A stretch of 64,000 bases of DNA from GCA-2686265 sp036010965 (GCA_036010965.1 DASCMO010000105.1:62001-126000), one strand, 5' to 3'. Shown: positions 44,329 through 53,889, counted from the first letter of the stretch. A program made the numbers and translations. The notes: a model not told the origin generated them from the sequence alone.

Positions 44329-45300
44329 ATGGCTCTCCATCTGGTGACCGGGGGCGCGGGCTTCATCGGCTCGCATCTCGTGCACGCCCTCGTCGGGCGC
44401 GGGGAGCGCGTGCGCGTCCTCGACGACCTCTCCTCGGGGCGCCGCGAGAACCTGGATGGCCTGGAGCTGGGCGAGGTTGGCAGTGGCGCCGCCGTCGAGT
44501 TTTCCCAGGGTGACGTGGCGGACTCGGCCGTCTGCCGGAGCGCCTGCAAGGGCGTCGCCACGGTCTTCCACGAGGCCGCACAGGTATCGGTGCCCCAGAG
44601 CATCGAGGCGCCCGCCGAGAGCTACCGAATCAACGTCATGGGCACACTGCGCCTCCTGGAAGCGGCGCGGGCGGAAGGGGTCGGGGGTTTGGTCCTGGCC
44701 GGCTCGTCAGCGGCTTATGGAGCCGACGAGACCCTGCCGAAGGAAGAGTCCATGACACCCGCTCCCTGCTCGCCCTACGCCTCGGGCAAGGTCGCGGCCG
44801 AGCACTTGTTGCGGGTGTGGGGCGAGGTCCACGGCCTGCGGACCGTGGTGTTGCGCTACTTCAACGTCTTCGGGCCGCGACAGGTGGACGACAGCCCCTA
44901 CACCGGCGTGATCGCGATCTTTGCCCGCTGCCTGCTCGAGGGGCGCGCGCCGACGATCCAGGGCGATGGCGAGCAGACGCGCGACTTCACCTTCGTCGCC
45001 GATGTCGTGGAGGCCAACCTCTGCGCCATGGGGGCGGACCTCTCGCCGGGCGCGATCGTCAACGTGGGTACCGGAGAGCGAGTCTCCATCAACCGCCTCT
45101 GGAGCCAGATGGCGGCCCTGGAGGAGAGCGATCTGGAGCCCGTCCGCGCGGCCGCGCGGCTGGGCGACGCGCGCCACAGCCTGGCCTCGATCGAGCGCGC
45201 CAGAGCCCTGCTGGGCTGGCGCCCGCGTGTTGGTCTCGAGGAGGGCCTGGAGCGGACCCTCGCCTGGTACCGCGAGCGGTTCGCGAAGACCACGCCCTGA
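44329..45300 (+). CDS. NAD-dependent sugar epimerase/dehydratase
   Basis: Extended short-chain dehydrogenase of the UDP-glucose 4-epimerase group. NAD loop 'TGGAGFIGS' (7-15), Ser126/127 and the catalytic pair Tyr150-x3-Lys154 ('SPYASGKVAAE'), then 'RYFNVFGPRQ' and 'GDGEQTRDFTFVADVVEAN'. 323 aa is normal. It probably epimerises a nucleotide sugar for envelope glycans (WbpP/GalE-like); the substrate cannot be decided. Confidence 0.9.
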   Translation: MALHLVTGGAGFIGSHLVHALVGRGERVRVLDDLSSGRRENLDGLELGEVGSGAAVEFSQGDVADSAVCRSACKGVATVFHEAAQVSVPQSIEAPAESYRINVMGTLRLLEAARAEGVGGLVLAGSSAAYGADETLPKEESMTPAPCSPYASGKVAAEHLLRVWGEVHGLRTVVLRYFNVFGPRQVDDSPYTGVIAIFARCLLEGRAPTIQGDGEQTRDFTFVADVVEANLCAMGADLSPGAIVNVGTGERVSINRLWSQMAALEESDLEPVRAAARLGDARHSLASIERARALLGWRPRVGLEEGLERTLAWYRERFAKTTP

Positions 45301-45485
45301 ACAGGCCTCGGCGAGCCCACGCATCTCGCCGGCGCGCCCTCAATGCGTCGGTTGCCGGATCCCATCCACGCCGTTACCCTTTCTCGCCCGTTTTCAGATC
45401 ACCACCCCCTGGAGAGACAGGGGCCCTGAGCTCCAGCACCCCCCGGACCTCGACGCGCGGCCTCCACGACGCCGCGAGACATCAC

Positions 45486-47144
45486 ATGGACATTAGTCAG
45501 GACCTCAATGACCGCCTCGGCCTCGACGGCGTCACCTTCAAGGCGAATCTCTCCAAGGACGAACTCTTCCACGAGGCGATAGCCTCGGATCGAGGGCGCA
45601 CGCGCGAGGGCGGCGGCGACGACGCCCAGAAGGCCTTTCCGACCGCCCTGGGAGCGGACGGACCGCTGGTCTACTACACCGATCCGACCTGCACCGGCCG
45701 TCCGGTCCAGGACACCTTCGGCGTGGCCTGGCCCGAGCTGGAGGACAAGGTCTGGTGGAAGGCGGACTTCCAGAGGTACGACCCAGATCACTACCAGGCG
45801 CTGCTCGCGCGCGTCGTCGCGCACCTCAACGAGCGGGCGGCGACGCTGTATGTGAAGGACGTCTACTGCGGGAGCGATCCCAGCTATGCCGTTCCCTATC
45901 GCTTCGTGGGGGAGTACGCGACGCACGCCCTGTTCGCCCACAACATGTTCCCCAAGGGAATCGAGGGTGTGCAGGACGAAGACGCCAAGCGCTGGGTGAT
46001 GCTCAACGCGCCGTCGTTTCATTGCGATCCCGAACGCGACGGCAGCCGCTCGAACCGCGTGGCCATCCTGGACTTCAAGAACCGCATCGTGCTCGTCGCC
46101 GGGCGCGCGGATTACTCCGGCGTGGTCAAGAAGAGCATGTTCACGGTAATGAACTACATGCTGCCCGAGATGGGGAACATGTCCATGCACTGCTCGGCCA
46201 ATGTCGGCCAGCGCGGGGACGGCGCGATTCTCTTCGGCCTCTCGGGCACGGGCAAGACGACCCTCTCCGCTGACCCCGCGCGCAAGCTCATCGGTGACGA
46301 CGAGCACGCGTGGACGGACCTGGGCGTTTCGAACCTCGAGGACGGCTGCTACGCCAAGCTGATCGATCTCGACAAGCAAGCCGAGCCGATCATCGCAGCG
46401 GCGCTCTCCATGCCGGGGACGATCATCGAGAATGTGGCGCCCCTGCCCGGGAAGCCCATGGAGGAGACCGATCCCCAGGAGCTGGACCTCGCCGACCGCT
46501 CGATCACCGAGAACACCCGCTTTTCCTATCCGCTGACCTGCAATCCCGACGTGGCCGAGGGCGCCAGGGGGCCGCACCCCGAGACGATCGTCCTGCTCAC
46601 CGCGGACGCATTCGGAGTCCTTCCTCCGGTCTCGGTGCTCGACTCGCGGGAGGTCATGTACCACTTCATTCAGGGCTTCACGGCGAAGCTCGCGGGTACA
46701 GAGGTGGGGATCACCGCGCCCAAGGCGGCATTCAGTTCGTGCTTCGGAGCGCCGTTCATGTCCCACAAGCCCTCGGTCTACGCGCGCCTGCTGGCGAAGA
46801 AGATGGAGGAGCACGAGACACGCTGCATCCTGCTCAACACCGGCTGGGGCGGCGGTCCCTATGGCGTCGGCTCGCGCATCTCGATTGGTGACACGCGCGC
46901 CCTGCTGGACGCCGCTCTCTCCGGCGAGTTGCACGCCGAGGGAGTCGAATACGACGTCCATCCGATCTTCAACCTCAAGATGCCCCGCGCCTGCACAGGA
47001 GTCGACTCCGGGATCCTCAACCCTCGCAACACCTGGGAAGACAAGGACGCCTACGACGCCCAGGCCGAGAAGCTGCGCGATATGTTCCGCGCCAATTTCG
47101 AAGAGAAGGGTTTCGCCGAGCTCGGCATCGAGCAGGTGATGTAG
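45486..47144 (+). CDS. pckA: Phosphoenolpyruvate carboxykinase (ATP)
   Basis: Interconverts oxaloacetate + ATP and phosphoenolpyruvate + CO2 + ADP in gluconeogenesis. Kinase 1a P-loop 'GLSGTGKTT' (251-259), kinase 2 'GDDEHAW' (270-276), and the PEPCK-specific 'MHCSANVG' and 'NTGWGGGPYGVGSRI'. 552 aa fits the ATP-type enzyme. ATG 45486 is the first start giving conserved sequence; the frame upstream lies antisense or out-of-frame within the epimerase gene. A small CCCCTG/CAGGGG hairpin lies in the leader near 45406-45423. Confidence 0.96.
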   Translation: MDISQDLNDRLGLDGVTFKANLSKDELFHEAIASDRGRTREGGGDDAQKAFPTALGADGPLVYYTDPTCTGRPVQDTFGVAWPELEDKVWWKADFQRYDPDHYQALLARVVAHLNERAATLYVKDVYCGSDPSYAVPYRFVGEYATHALFAHNMFPKGIEGVQDEDAKRWVMLNAPSFHCDPERDGSRSNRVAILDFKNRIVLVAGRADYSGVVKKSMFTVMNYMLPEMGNMSMHCSANVGQRGDGAILFGLSGTGKTTLSADPARKLIGDDEHAWTDLGVSNLEDGCYAKLIDLDKQAEPIIAAALSMPGTIIENVAPLPGKPMEETDPQELDLADRSITENTRFSYPLTCNPDVAEGARGPHPETIVLLTADAFGVLPPVSVLDSREVMYHFIQGFTAKLAGTEVGITAPKAAFSSCFGAPFMSHKPSVYARLLAKKMEEHETRCILLNTGWGGGPYGVGSRISIGDTRALLDAALSGELHAEGVEYDVHPIFNLKMPRACTGVDSGILNPRNTWEDKDAYDAQAEKLRDMFRANFEEKGFAELGIEQVM

Positions 47145-47185
47145 GGCACGGAAGGCACCTGCGGCACGCTGGGCGGTTTCGGGGG

Positions 47186-47207
47186 CGTGCCGGCTGGCGC
47201 CGGCGCG
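47186..47207 (+). terminator. Hairpin after pckA
   Basis: CGTGCCGGC and GCCGGCGCG pair around a TGGC loop (one G-T pair), 42 bp after the pckA stop. No T-run follows, so it may be only a GC-rich 3' hairpin. Confidence 0.3.
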
Positions 47208-47256
47208 CCGCTTGTGCTCTCCTCAACCGCGCGCAGCGCCGTGCGCCCCGGACCTC

Positions 47257-47634
47257 ATGACGACCACAAGCAAGCAGCACTACCTCAAGGGCCTCACCCT
47301 CTTCGGTGAGCAGAAGCATGTCGAGGCGATCAACGAGTACCGCAAGGGCCTTGAACTCAGCCCTGACGACCCTGACATCCTGCTGGCCCTCGCCACGGCG
47401 CAGATGAATGCCAATCTGCTCGATGACGCCGTCGCGAGCGGCAAGCGCGTGGTCGAGCTCGATGGCGACGACCCCTTCGGCCACACGAGCCTCTCGATGA
47501 TCTACATGCGCAAGGGCATGATCGAGGAGGCAGAGAGGGAGCAGGCCACCGCGCGCATGCTCTCCTGGAGGCAGGAGTTGAAGGAGAATCCCGACGCCTC
47601 GCCGCCCGCCGGCAGCATGGACGTCGTCCAGTAG
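47257..47634 (+). CDS. Small TPR-repeat protein
   Basis: 125-residue helical protein with about three tetratricopeptide repeats: 'HYLKGLTLFGEQKHVEAINEYRKGLELSPDDPDILLALATAQMNANLLDDAVASGKRVVELDGDDPFGHTSLSMIYMRKGMIEEAEREQ'-type spacing with conserved Gly/Ala/Pro positions. No signal peptide, so cytoplasmic; likely a protein-protein adaptor. The end 'SPPAGSMDVVQ' is disordered. It converges on the SufT-like gene. Confidence 0.85.
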   Translation: MTTTSKQHYLKGLTLFGEQKHVEAINEYRKGLELSPDDPDILLALATAQMNANLLDDAVASGKRVVELDGDDPFGHTSLSMIYMRKGMIEEAEREQATARMLSWRQELKENPDASPPAGSMDVVQ

Positions 47635-47643
47635 GCCGGCCGC

Positions 47644-47952
47644 CTACTCCTCGTCGTCCATTCCCAGGATCTGCTTGCCCGCGGCGGAGATCAGGTGCGG
47701 GCTCCACTGGGGCTCCCAGACCACCTCGATCTCGGTGCTCTCGATGCCCTCGAGAGTGTTCACGCGCCGCTTGATCATGTCGGGGATCGTCTTGGCCTCG
47801 GGGCAGGCCTGGGATGTCAGGGTCATCTCGATCTTGCAGACCTCGCCTTCGATCGCGATGTCGTAGACCAGGCCGAGGTCGAGGACATTGACCGGGATCT
47901 CGGGGTCGAACACTTCTCGCAGCTGACTCTCGACGTCTTCTCGCGTGACCAT
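47644..47952 (-). CDS. MIP18/SufT-like (DUF59) iron-sulfur assembly protein
   Basis: 102-residue domain 'VTREDVESQLREVFDPEIPVNVLDLGLVYDIAIEGEVCKIEMTLTSQACPEA' with the DPEIPVNVLDLGLVYDI signature and the conserved Cys of 'TSQACP' (family: Lt.p.CP). Relatives (SufT, PaaD, MIP18) help mature 4Fe-4S proteins. ATG 47952 gives the domain-only form. No suf operon adjoins. Confidence 0.9.
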   Translation of the reverse strand: MVTREDVESQLREVFDPEIPVNVLDLGLVYDIAIEGEVCKIEMTLTSQACPEAKTIPDMIKRRVNTLEGIESTEIEVVWEPQWSPHLISAAGKQILGMDDEE

Positions 47953-48103
47953 CTCGTCTCGTGGGGTGGGGGTCGTGCGCGGTTCTCCGCGCGGGGCCCG
48001 GCAGTCTAGCCCTGGCGCACGCAGCGGACAGCACAAAACTCCCGTTGACGGGAGATTGGCACCGGGCGGCGCCTGGGCCGTGCGGGGCCGATACCATGTC
48101 GAG

Positions 48104-48982
48104 ATGATCCGTCACGAAGGACGCGTGTACCGGCCGCCCTCGGAGGCCGAGAGCCTGATCCTGCAGGCCACTATCGGCTGCAGTTTCAACGAGTGTTCCT
48201 TCTGCGGGATGTACCGCGACAAGCGCTTCCGCGTGCGCAAGCTGGACGAGCTCTGCGAGGAGATCGACTGGGCGGCGCGCGAACTGGGAGACGTGCAGAA
48301 GGTATTCCTTGCCGACGGTGACGCCCTGGTGGCAAAGGCGTCGTTCCTGGCCGCGCTGCTCGAGAAGCTGCGCGAGGCCTTCCCCCGGCTGCGGCGCGTG
48401 AGCTGCTACGCCTCGCCTCAGGCGCTCGCCGTGCGCTCGATTGAGGAGATGACAACCCTGCGGGAGCTCGGGCTCACCCTTTACTACCTCGGCATCGAGA
48501 GCGGCCACGACACCGTGCTCGAGCGCCTCGTCAAGGGCGTCGATGCCGCCGAGATGATCCGCGTCGCGCGCAAGGCGGGCGAGGCGGGCGTGAAGCTCTC
48601 GACCATGATCCTGCTCGGCGCTGGGGGGCGCGAACTCTCCAAGGACCACGCGCGCGAATCGGCGCGGGTCGTCAACGCCATCCAGCCGCGTTTCGTCAGC
48701 ACTCTGGTGATGACGCCGGTCGAGGGCACGCCCCTGTGGGATGAGGCGCGCAGGGGAGAGGTGGACGAACTCGCTCCGATCGAGCTCGCGCGCGAACTGC
48801 GGACCTTCCTGGCCGCCCTCGAACTCGAAGGCACGGTCTTCCGCTCCAACCACGCGAGCAACTACCTCGCCCTCGCGGGCTCGTTGCCGCGCGACCGGGA
48901 CAGCCTGGTCGCTGCCCTGGACGCCGTCCTGGCGGATCCCGACCAGGCCTCTTTCCGCCCTGAGTGGTCGCGAGGCCTCTGA
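48104..48982 (+). CDS. Radical SAM protein (CX4CX2C type)
   Basis: 292 aa. The cluster motif is 'GCSFNECSFCGMY' (Cys26, Cys31, Cys34), a CX4CX2C variant seen in a radical SAM group of unknown function with the N-terminal pattern 'RPPSEAESLILQATIGC' (family: PP.E..S..lq.t.GC..n.C.FC). 'LGIESGHDTVLERLVKG' and 'TMILLGAGGRELSKDHARESARVVN' are the later conserved parts. It is probably a SAM-cleaving enzyme of unknown substrate. ATG 48104, preceded by 151 bp from the divergent SufT-like gene. Confidence 0.85.
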   Translation: MIRHEGRVYRPPSEAESLILQATIGCSFNECSFCGMYRDKRFRVRKLDELCEEIDWAARELGDVQKVFLADGDALVAKASFLAALLEKLREAFPRLRRVSCYASPQALAVRSIEEMTTLRELGLTLYYLGIESGHDTVLERLVKGVDAAEMIRVARKAGEAGVKLSTMILLGAGGRELSKDHARESARVVNAIQPRFVSTLVMTPVEGTPLWDEARRGEVDELAPIELARELRTFLAALELEGTVFRSNHASNYLALAGSLPRDRDSLVAALDAVLADPDQASFRPEWSRGL

Positions 48983-49021
48983 GGGCTTGACCGCTCGCTC
49001 TCTCCCCGTTCCCCTGCGCCG

Positions 49022-50845
49022 ATGATCACGCCCCGAATTCTGTCCGTGCTGGTCGTTGCGACCGCCGCTCTCCCCCTGACCGCCCTGGCCCAGTCGCCTC
49101 CGCCGCCCGGGCCCTGCATCCTGGCCGATGTGCGCCTCTCGGACGATGAAGATGCGCCGCGCGTCTCCATCGTCGTGCGCGAGGGCCGGGTGGCCGCGGT
49201 CCTGGACGCGGGCGCGGAACTCCCGGCTGGCCTGCGCCAGATCGACGGCGAGGGAGCTCTGGCGCTGCCGGCCTTCATCGATGGCTTCACGACCCGCGAG
49301 TGCGACCAGCCAGAGATCGCGGCCGAGCGTGGCGTGCCGCTCTCGACGGTCGCCAACGTGCTGGCGGGCATGCGAGTCGCGAACCGAAAGGGGCTCGCTC
49401 CTTCATTTCGCTCACTCGACGCGATCGATCTGGGAGAGGCCGAACGAGAGGAGTTCCGCAAGCACGGCTTCGGGACTCTCCACAGCGCTCCCTCGGGGGA
49501 ACTCCTCGCCGGCCGCGGCGCGGCGCTGACCACGAGCGAACTGGCCCTGCGCGAGCGCATCCTGCACGCCGAGGTGGGCCACAACGCCACCTTCCAGGCC
49601 AGCGGGAGCGGCTACCCGAGCACGCTCATGGCCTACATCGCTCACCTGCGCCAGTTCTTTCTCGATGCCCAGCGGCACGAACAGCTCCAGACACGCGCGT
49701 CAGCCGGCCAACCCGACCGCCGGCCGCCCTTCGACGCGGACCTGGATGCGGTCCTGCCCCTGCTGCGCGGCGAGGGGCGGCTCCTGTGCTTCGCGCAACG
49801 CGCGCGAGATTTCGAACGCTGGCTGCGCCTGGCCGATCAGTTCGGCTTCGAGGTCGCCTTCGCCGGGGGCCTGGAAGCATGGCGTGTGGCGGACCTGCTC
49901 GCCGAGCGGGGCTGCGCGGTCGTCTTGACCCTCGACTGGGGCGATGAGGTCGACGACCCCGACGCAGAGGATGACGAAGACGCTACTGAACCCGAGGACG
50001 ACTCCGAGGGCGAACCGGTGGGCGAAACCGATAGCGATCTTGAGGACGAGGCAGACCCTGCTCCGGAGGATGAGGATCAGAGCGACTCGGAATGGGATTA
50101 CAGCGAACCCGTCGCCGTGGAGCGCGAGCGGCGGAGGCGCTGGGAGGAGCGCCGCGACGGAGCCCTGCGCCTGCACGAGGCGGGCGTTCGGATCGCTTTC
50201 GGGAGCGGGGATGACCAACCGGGCGAGCTCGTCGAACGAGTTCGCGAGCTGGTCGACGCGGGCTTGCCGGCAGAGGTCGCGCTCGCAGGGTTGACGGGCG
50301 CCGCCGCCGATGTGCTCGGCATCGCTGATCGCGTCGGCCGGATCGCCGCGGGCCAATACGCGAACATCGCCCTCTGGTCGGGTTCGCCCGTGACCGGCAA
50401 GGCCCACCTCGCCTGGCTCGTCGTCGATGGGGAGGTGTTCGAGTTCGATCCCGATGAGGCCGACGAGAGCGACGGCGTACCCGACGAGGGCCTCGATGTG
50501 AGCGGCGCGTGGGAGGTCACTTTCGAGAGCGACCAGGCTTCCGACGCGACGATGTCGCTCGAGATGTCGGCTTCCGGCGCCGTGACCGGCCGGTTCGTCA
50601 CCAGCAGTCCGATCAACGACGAGAAGGTAACGGGCGAGCTGGAAGGCCGTCTGTCGGGGAGCACTCTGCGGCTCCGGGGATCGCTCTCCTTCGGCGCCTT
50701 CGAGGCTGGCCTGCGATTCGAGGGCACCCTGGAGGGGGGCACGATCCGCGGCGAATCGGGCTGGCGCTTCTCTGGCGGTGAACAGACGAGTGACTTCGAG
50801 GCTACACGGACGCCCGATGCGTCGCGGCGGGAGGTGATCAGATGA
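49022..50845 (+). CDS. Secreted amidohydrolase-like protein with lost metal ligands and an acidic insertion
   Basis: 607 aa with a signal peptide ('ILSVLVVATAALPLTALAQ'). The composite beta domain and the C-terminal 'GLTGAAADVLGIADRVGRIAAGQYANIALWSG' match amidohydrolases, but the HxH site is gone ('LPAFIDGFTTRECD' in place of PGLID.H.H) and the later His ligands are not evident. Residues about 305-360 form an Asp/Glu-rich low-complexity stretch. A C-terminal 100-residue beta-rich domain ('GAWEVTFESDQASDATMSLEMS...') follows, of the type found on Planctomycetota amidohydrolases. It probably does not catalyse hydrolysis itself. Overlaps the next gene by ATGA. Confidence 0.75.
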   Translation: MITPRILSVLVVATAALPLTALAQSPPPPGPCILADVRLSDDEDAPRVSIVVREGRVAAVLDAGAELPAGLRQIDGEGALALPAFIDGFTTRECDQPEIAAERGVPLSTVANVLAGMRVANRKGLAPSFRSLDAIDLGEAEREEFRKHGFGTLHSAPSGELLAGRGAALTTSELALRERILHAEVGHNATFQASGSGYPSTLMAYIAHLRQFFLDAQRHEQLQTRASAGQPDRRPPFDADLDAVLPLLRGEGRLLCFAQRARDFERWLRLADQFGFEVAFAGGLEAWRVADLLAERGCAVVLTLDWGDEVDDPDAEDDEDATEPEDDSEGEPVGETDSDLEDEADPAPEDEDQSDSEWDYSEPVAVERERRRRWEERRDGALRLHEAGVRIAFGSGDDQPGELVERVRELVDAGLPAEVALAGLTGAAADVLGIADRVGRIAAGQYANIALWSGSPVTGKAHLAWLVVDGEVFEFDPDEADESDGVPDEGLDVSGAWEVTFESDQASDATMSLEMSASGAVTGRFVTSSPINDEKVTGELEGRLSGSTLRLRGSLSFGAFEAGLRFEGTLEGGTIRGESGWRFSGGEQTSDFEATRTPDASRREVIR

Positions 50846-53424
50846 GTCGCTTGCGTTGGTTCGCCGCGGTGTCGTTGGCCGTCGTCCTGGTCGGTTTGTT
50901 GACCGAGGAGGCCAGGGCTTGGGGCGATCACCCGGTCGAGCTCGATGAGCACCGCGAGCCGCGGCTGAAGACCGGTGGAAGCTGCGTGATCACCGGCGCG
51001 ATGATCCACTCGGCCGTGGCGCCGGCCGCCGTCGGCGACGTGCTCGTCGTGGACGGGCGGATCGAGGCTGTCGGCGAGGTCTCGATCCCCGAGGGATTCG
51101 TCGTCATCGACGGCGCAGGCGGCCACCTCGTGCCCGGAGCGGTCGACTGCCACTCGCACATGGCGATCGAACGCGGCATCAACGAGGGGACTGTCTCGAT
51201 CTCGGCCGAGGTCACCATGCGGGATGTGGTGAACTCGGAGGATCTGACCATCTACCGCGCCCTGGCGGGCGGGACCACGACCGCGCGGCTGCTGCACGGG
51301 TCAGCCAATGCGATCGGCGGTCAGGATGCGGTCATCAAGTTGCGCTGGGGTCGACGGCCGGAGGAGCTGCTGATGCGCGACGCGCCGGTCGGGATCAAGT
51401 TTGCTCTCGGCGAGAACCCCAAGCGATCGCGCGGAGGGCGCAACGGCTCGCGCTTTCCGGCCACGCGCATGGGTGTCGAGGCGGTCTACGCCCGCGCCTT
51501 CGAGGCCGCGCGCGAGTACGCCGCGGACTGGGGGGCTTTCGAAGCGGCGGTCGAGGCCGGCGAGTCGCCGCCCCCGCCGCGCCGGGACCTGCGGCTGGAT
51601 GCTCTGCAGGGGATCCTCGAGCGCGAGATCCACGTCCACTGCCACTGCTACCGCGCGGATGAGATCCTGATGATCATCCGTACGGCCGAACGCTTCGGTT
51701 TTCACCTGGCGACGCTCCAGCATGTACTCGAGGGCTACAAGGTCGCCCGCGAAATGGCCGACGCGGGCGTGGGCGGGTCGACGTTCAGCGACTGGTGGGC
51801 TTACAAGATCGAGGCCTACGACGCGATCCCGCACAACGCGGCGATCATGGACCGCGCCGGGGTGCTGTCGTCGGTGAACTCCGACTCGGGCGATCTGGTG
51901 CGACGCCTGTTCTGCGAGGCTGCCAAGTCGGTGGGCCACGCTGGACTGGATCCCGTGCGGGCCCTGGCCCTGGTCACCATCAACCCCGCCCGCCAGCTTG
52001 GCCTCGGCGAGAGACTGGGTTCGATCGAGGTGGGCAAGGACGCGGACCTGGTGCTCATGAACGGTCTGCCGCTCTCATCGCTCTCGCGCGTGCGCTGGAC
52101 CATGGTCGAGGGGGAGATCGAGTTCGAGCGACGGGACGCATTCGAACTGGACGGCGAGCCGCTCGTCGCGCGAGCGCTGACCTCCTCTGCGCCGGCTGTC
52201 GTCGCGTGGGATCCCGATGGGGGCGAGGCCGTCGCCGTCACGGGGGCCACGATTCATCCGATCGGCGCCCCCTCGTTCGAAGGCGGCACGATTCTCTTTC
52301 AAGACGGCCGCATCCTCTCCCTGGGGACCGATGTGTCCTTGCCCGCGGCGACGCGCGTCATCGACGGGACGGGCCGTCATGTGTGGCCGGGGATGATCGC
52401 CCTGAACACGGATGTCGGCCTGCGCGAGATCGGCGCCATCGCGGCCACCATGGACACCTCGGAGATCGGCGGGAACCAGCCGGATCTGCGGGTGGCGGCG
52501 TCGATCAATGCCGGTTCCGCGCACATCGGTGTCACGCGCGCGGGCGGGCTGTCGCGCTGCCAGACAGCGCCCCAGGGCGGCGGGCCGATCCTCGGCCAGT
52601 CGGCCGTGATCGACCTGGACGGCGACACCTGGGAGGAACTCCTGTTCGAGGATCGGGATATGTTGCACATCAACTTCCCGCGCATCGCGAACGACGCGGA
52701 CCTCGACGAGGAACACGAGGACATCGCGCCCTTGCGGGAACTCCTGGAGGAGGCCCGGCGCCACGCGGACCTCGCGGATGCGGCGGCCGCCTCCGGTGTG
52801 CCCCCGCCCCCGGGCGACCCGCGCCTGGAAGCGCTCGCGCCCTACGCCCGAGGTGAGGGACGGATCGCCCTGCACGCCACGAACGCCCAGACGATCCTGA
52901 GCGCCCTGCGCTTCGCGAGCGAGGAGAAGCTGGACTGCGTGCTGTTCGGTGCGACGGAGGGCTGGAAGGTCGCCGATGCGATCGTTCGCTCGGGGATGGG
53001 TGTCGTGATCGGGCCCGTCCTGGCGGTCCCGCGCTCCGAGTTCGACCCCTACGACAGCGCCTATGCCAACCCGGCCGTATTGCACCGCTCCGGCGTGGAG
53101 GTGGCCTTGATGTCGGATGACTCCCAGAACACGCGCAACCTCGCGCACCACGCTGCCATGGCCGCGGCCTTCGGCTTGCCCCGTGAGGAGGCCCTGCGCG
53201 CCGTGACCCTCTACCCTGCCCGCGTGCTCGGCATCGCCGACCGCCTCGGGAGCCTGGAGGTGGGCAAGATCGCGGACGTGCTGGTGACCGACGGCGATCT
53301 GCTCGAGATCACCTCGCGCGTGGAGTACCTCTTCATCGACGGGCGCCAGGTTGACCTCGCGAACCGCCAGACTCGCCTCCGCGACCGCTACCAGGCCCGC
53401 CTGGAGCGGCTCTCCGGCGAGTAG
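50842..53424 (+). CDS. Secreted tandem amidohydrolase: one canonical and one degenerate module
   Basis: 860 aa with an N-terminal signal ('FAAVSLAVVLVGLLTEEARA'). Module 1 (about 45-445) keeps the metal site: 'PGAVDCHSHM' (HxH), 'EIHVHCH' (His ligands), 'TLQHV' and 'SSVNSDSGDLVRR' (Asp), ending 'LGSIEVGKDADLVLMNG'. Module 2 (about 450-860) repeats the fold ('VTGATIHPIGAPSFEGGTILFQDGRI', 'MSDDSQNTRNLAHHAA', 'LGSLEVGKIADVLVTDG') but reads 'WPGMIALNTDVG' where PG.ID.H.H belongs. An imidazolonepropionase- or dipeptidase-like hydrolase is likely. It starts within the stop of the upstream gene, so the two are made together. Confidence 0.83.
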   Translation: MSRLRWFAAVSLAVVLVGLLTEEARAWGDHPVELDEHREPRLKTGGSCVITGAMIHSAVAPAAVGDVLVVDGRIEAVGEVSIPEGFVVIDGAGGHLVPGAVDCHSHMAIERGINEGTVSISAEVTMRDVVNSEDLTIYRALAGGTTTARLLHGSANAIGGQDAVIKLRWGRRPEELLMRDAPVGIKFALGENPKRSRGGRNGSRFPATRMGVEAVYARAFEAAREYAADWGAFEAAVEAGESPPPPRRDLRLDALQGILEREIHVHCHCYRADEILMIIRTAERFGFHLATLQHVLEGYKVAREMADAGVGGSTFSDWWAYKIEAYDAIPHNAAIMDRAGVLSSVNSDSGDLVRRLFCEAAKSVGHAGLDPVRALALVTINPARQLGLGERLGSIEVGKDADLVLMNGLPLSSLSRVRWTMVEGEIEFERRDAFELDGEPLVARALTSSAPAVVAWDPDGGEAVAVTGATIHPIGAPSFEGGTILFQDGRILSLGTDVSLPAATRVIDGTGRHVWPGMIALNTDVGLREIGAIAATMDTSEIGGNQPDLRVAASINAGSAHIGVTRAGGLSRCQTAPQGGGPILGQSAVIDLDGDTWEELLFEDRDMLHINFPRIANDADLDEEHEDIAPLRELLEEARRHADLADAAAASGVPPPPGDPRLEALAPYARGEGRIALHATNAQTILSALRFASEEKLDCVLFGATEGWKVADAIVRSGMGVVIGPVLAVPRSEFDPYDSAYANPAVLHRSGVEVALMSDDSQNTRNLAHHAAMAAAFGLPREEALRAVTLYPARVLGIADRLGSLEVGKIADVLVTDGDLLEITSRVEYLFIDGRQVDLANRQTRLRDRYQARLERLSGE

Positions 53425-53534
53425 GCCAGAGGTTGTCAGGCGGGCTCAGGGAAGCGTGCCCGTGGACTCATCCGCATCGCGATCCAGCGCGTGTTCGCGC
53501 GTCGCTCTCGCAGAGAGGGCCCAGGGGCGAGACC

Positions 53535-53714
53535 TCAGGCGAGGCTGTTCCAGATCAGCACGCCGATCAGCGCGAGCCACAGTGTGCGTCCCAGAGCGCG
53601 TTCGAAGCGGCGTGCCCGCTCGATCCGCGCCGAACCTTCGTCGAAGGCCGTCGGCCCGGTCTGTCGTTGTGATTCTTCGATGGTCCAAGCCAGTTCCCTA
53701 CCCCTTCGTGTCAT
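53535..53714 (-). CDS. Small tail-anchored membrane protein (hypothetical)
   Basis: 59 residues: charged N-terminal two thirds ('TRRGRELAWTIEESQRQTG', 'ARIERARRFERALGR') and a C-terminal membrane helix 'TLWLALIGVLIWNSLA'. ATG 53714 is supported by an exceptionally good GGAGGAG site 8 bp upstream, better than most in this window. I do not recognise it. Confidence 0.55.
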   Translation of the reverse strand: MTRRGRELAWTIEESQRQTGPTAFDEGSARIERARRFERALGRTLWLALIGVLIWNSLA

Positions 53715-53889
53715 CCTCGCTCCTCCTCGAGCCCCCTGTCGGTCTGTGGAATAGCGCCCGACCTCGGTCCGGTTACAAGGACTTGCGGACCTTGTCGGGA
53801 ACACGACACTGGACGAGACGAGGGCGCGCCAGGTTCCCCACTGACACAACGGTTACGATCGCCAGGCAGATCAGGAGCAAGGATCAGGA

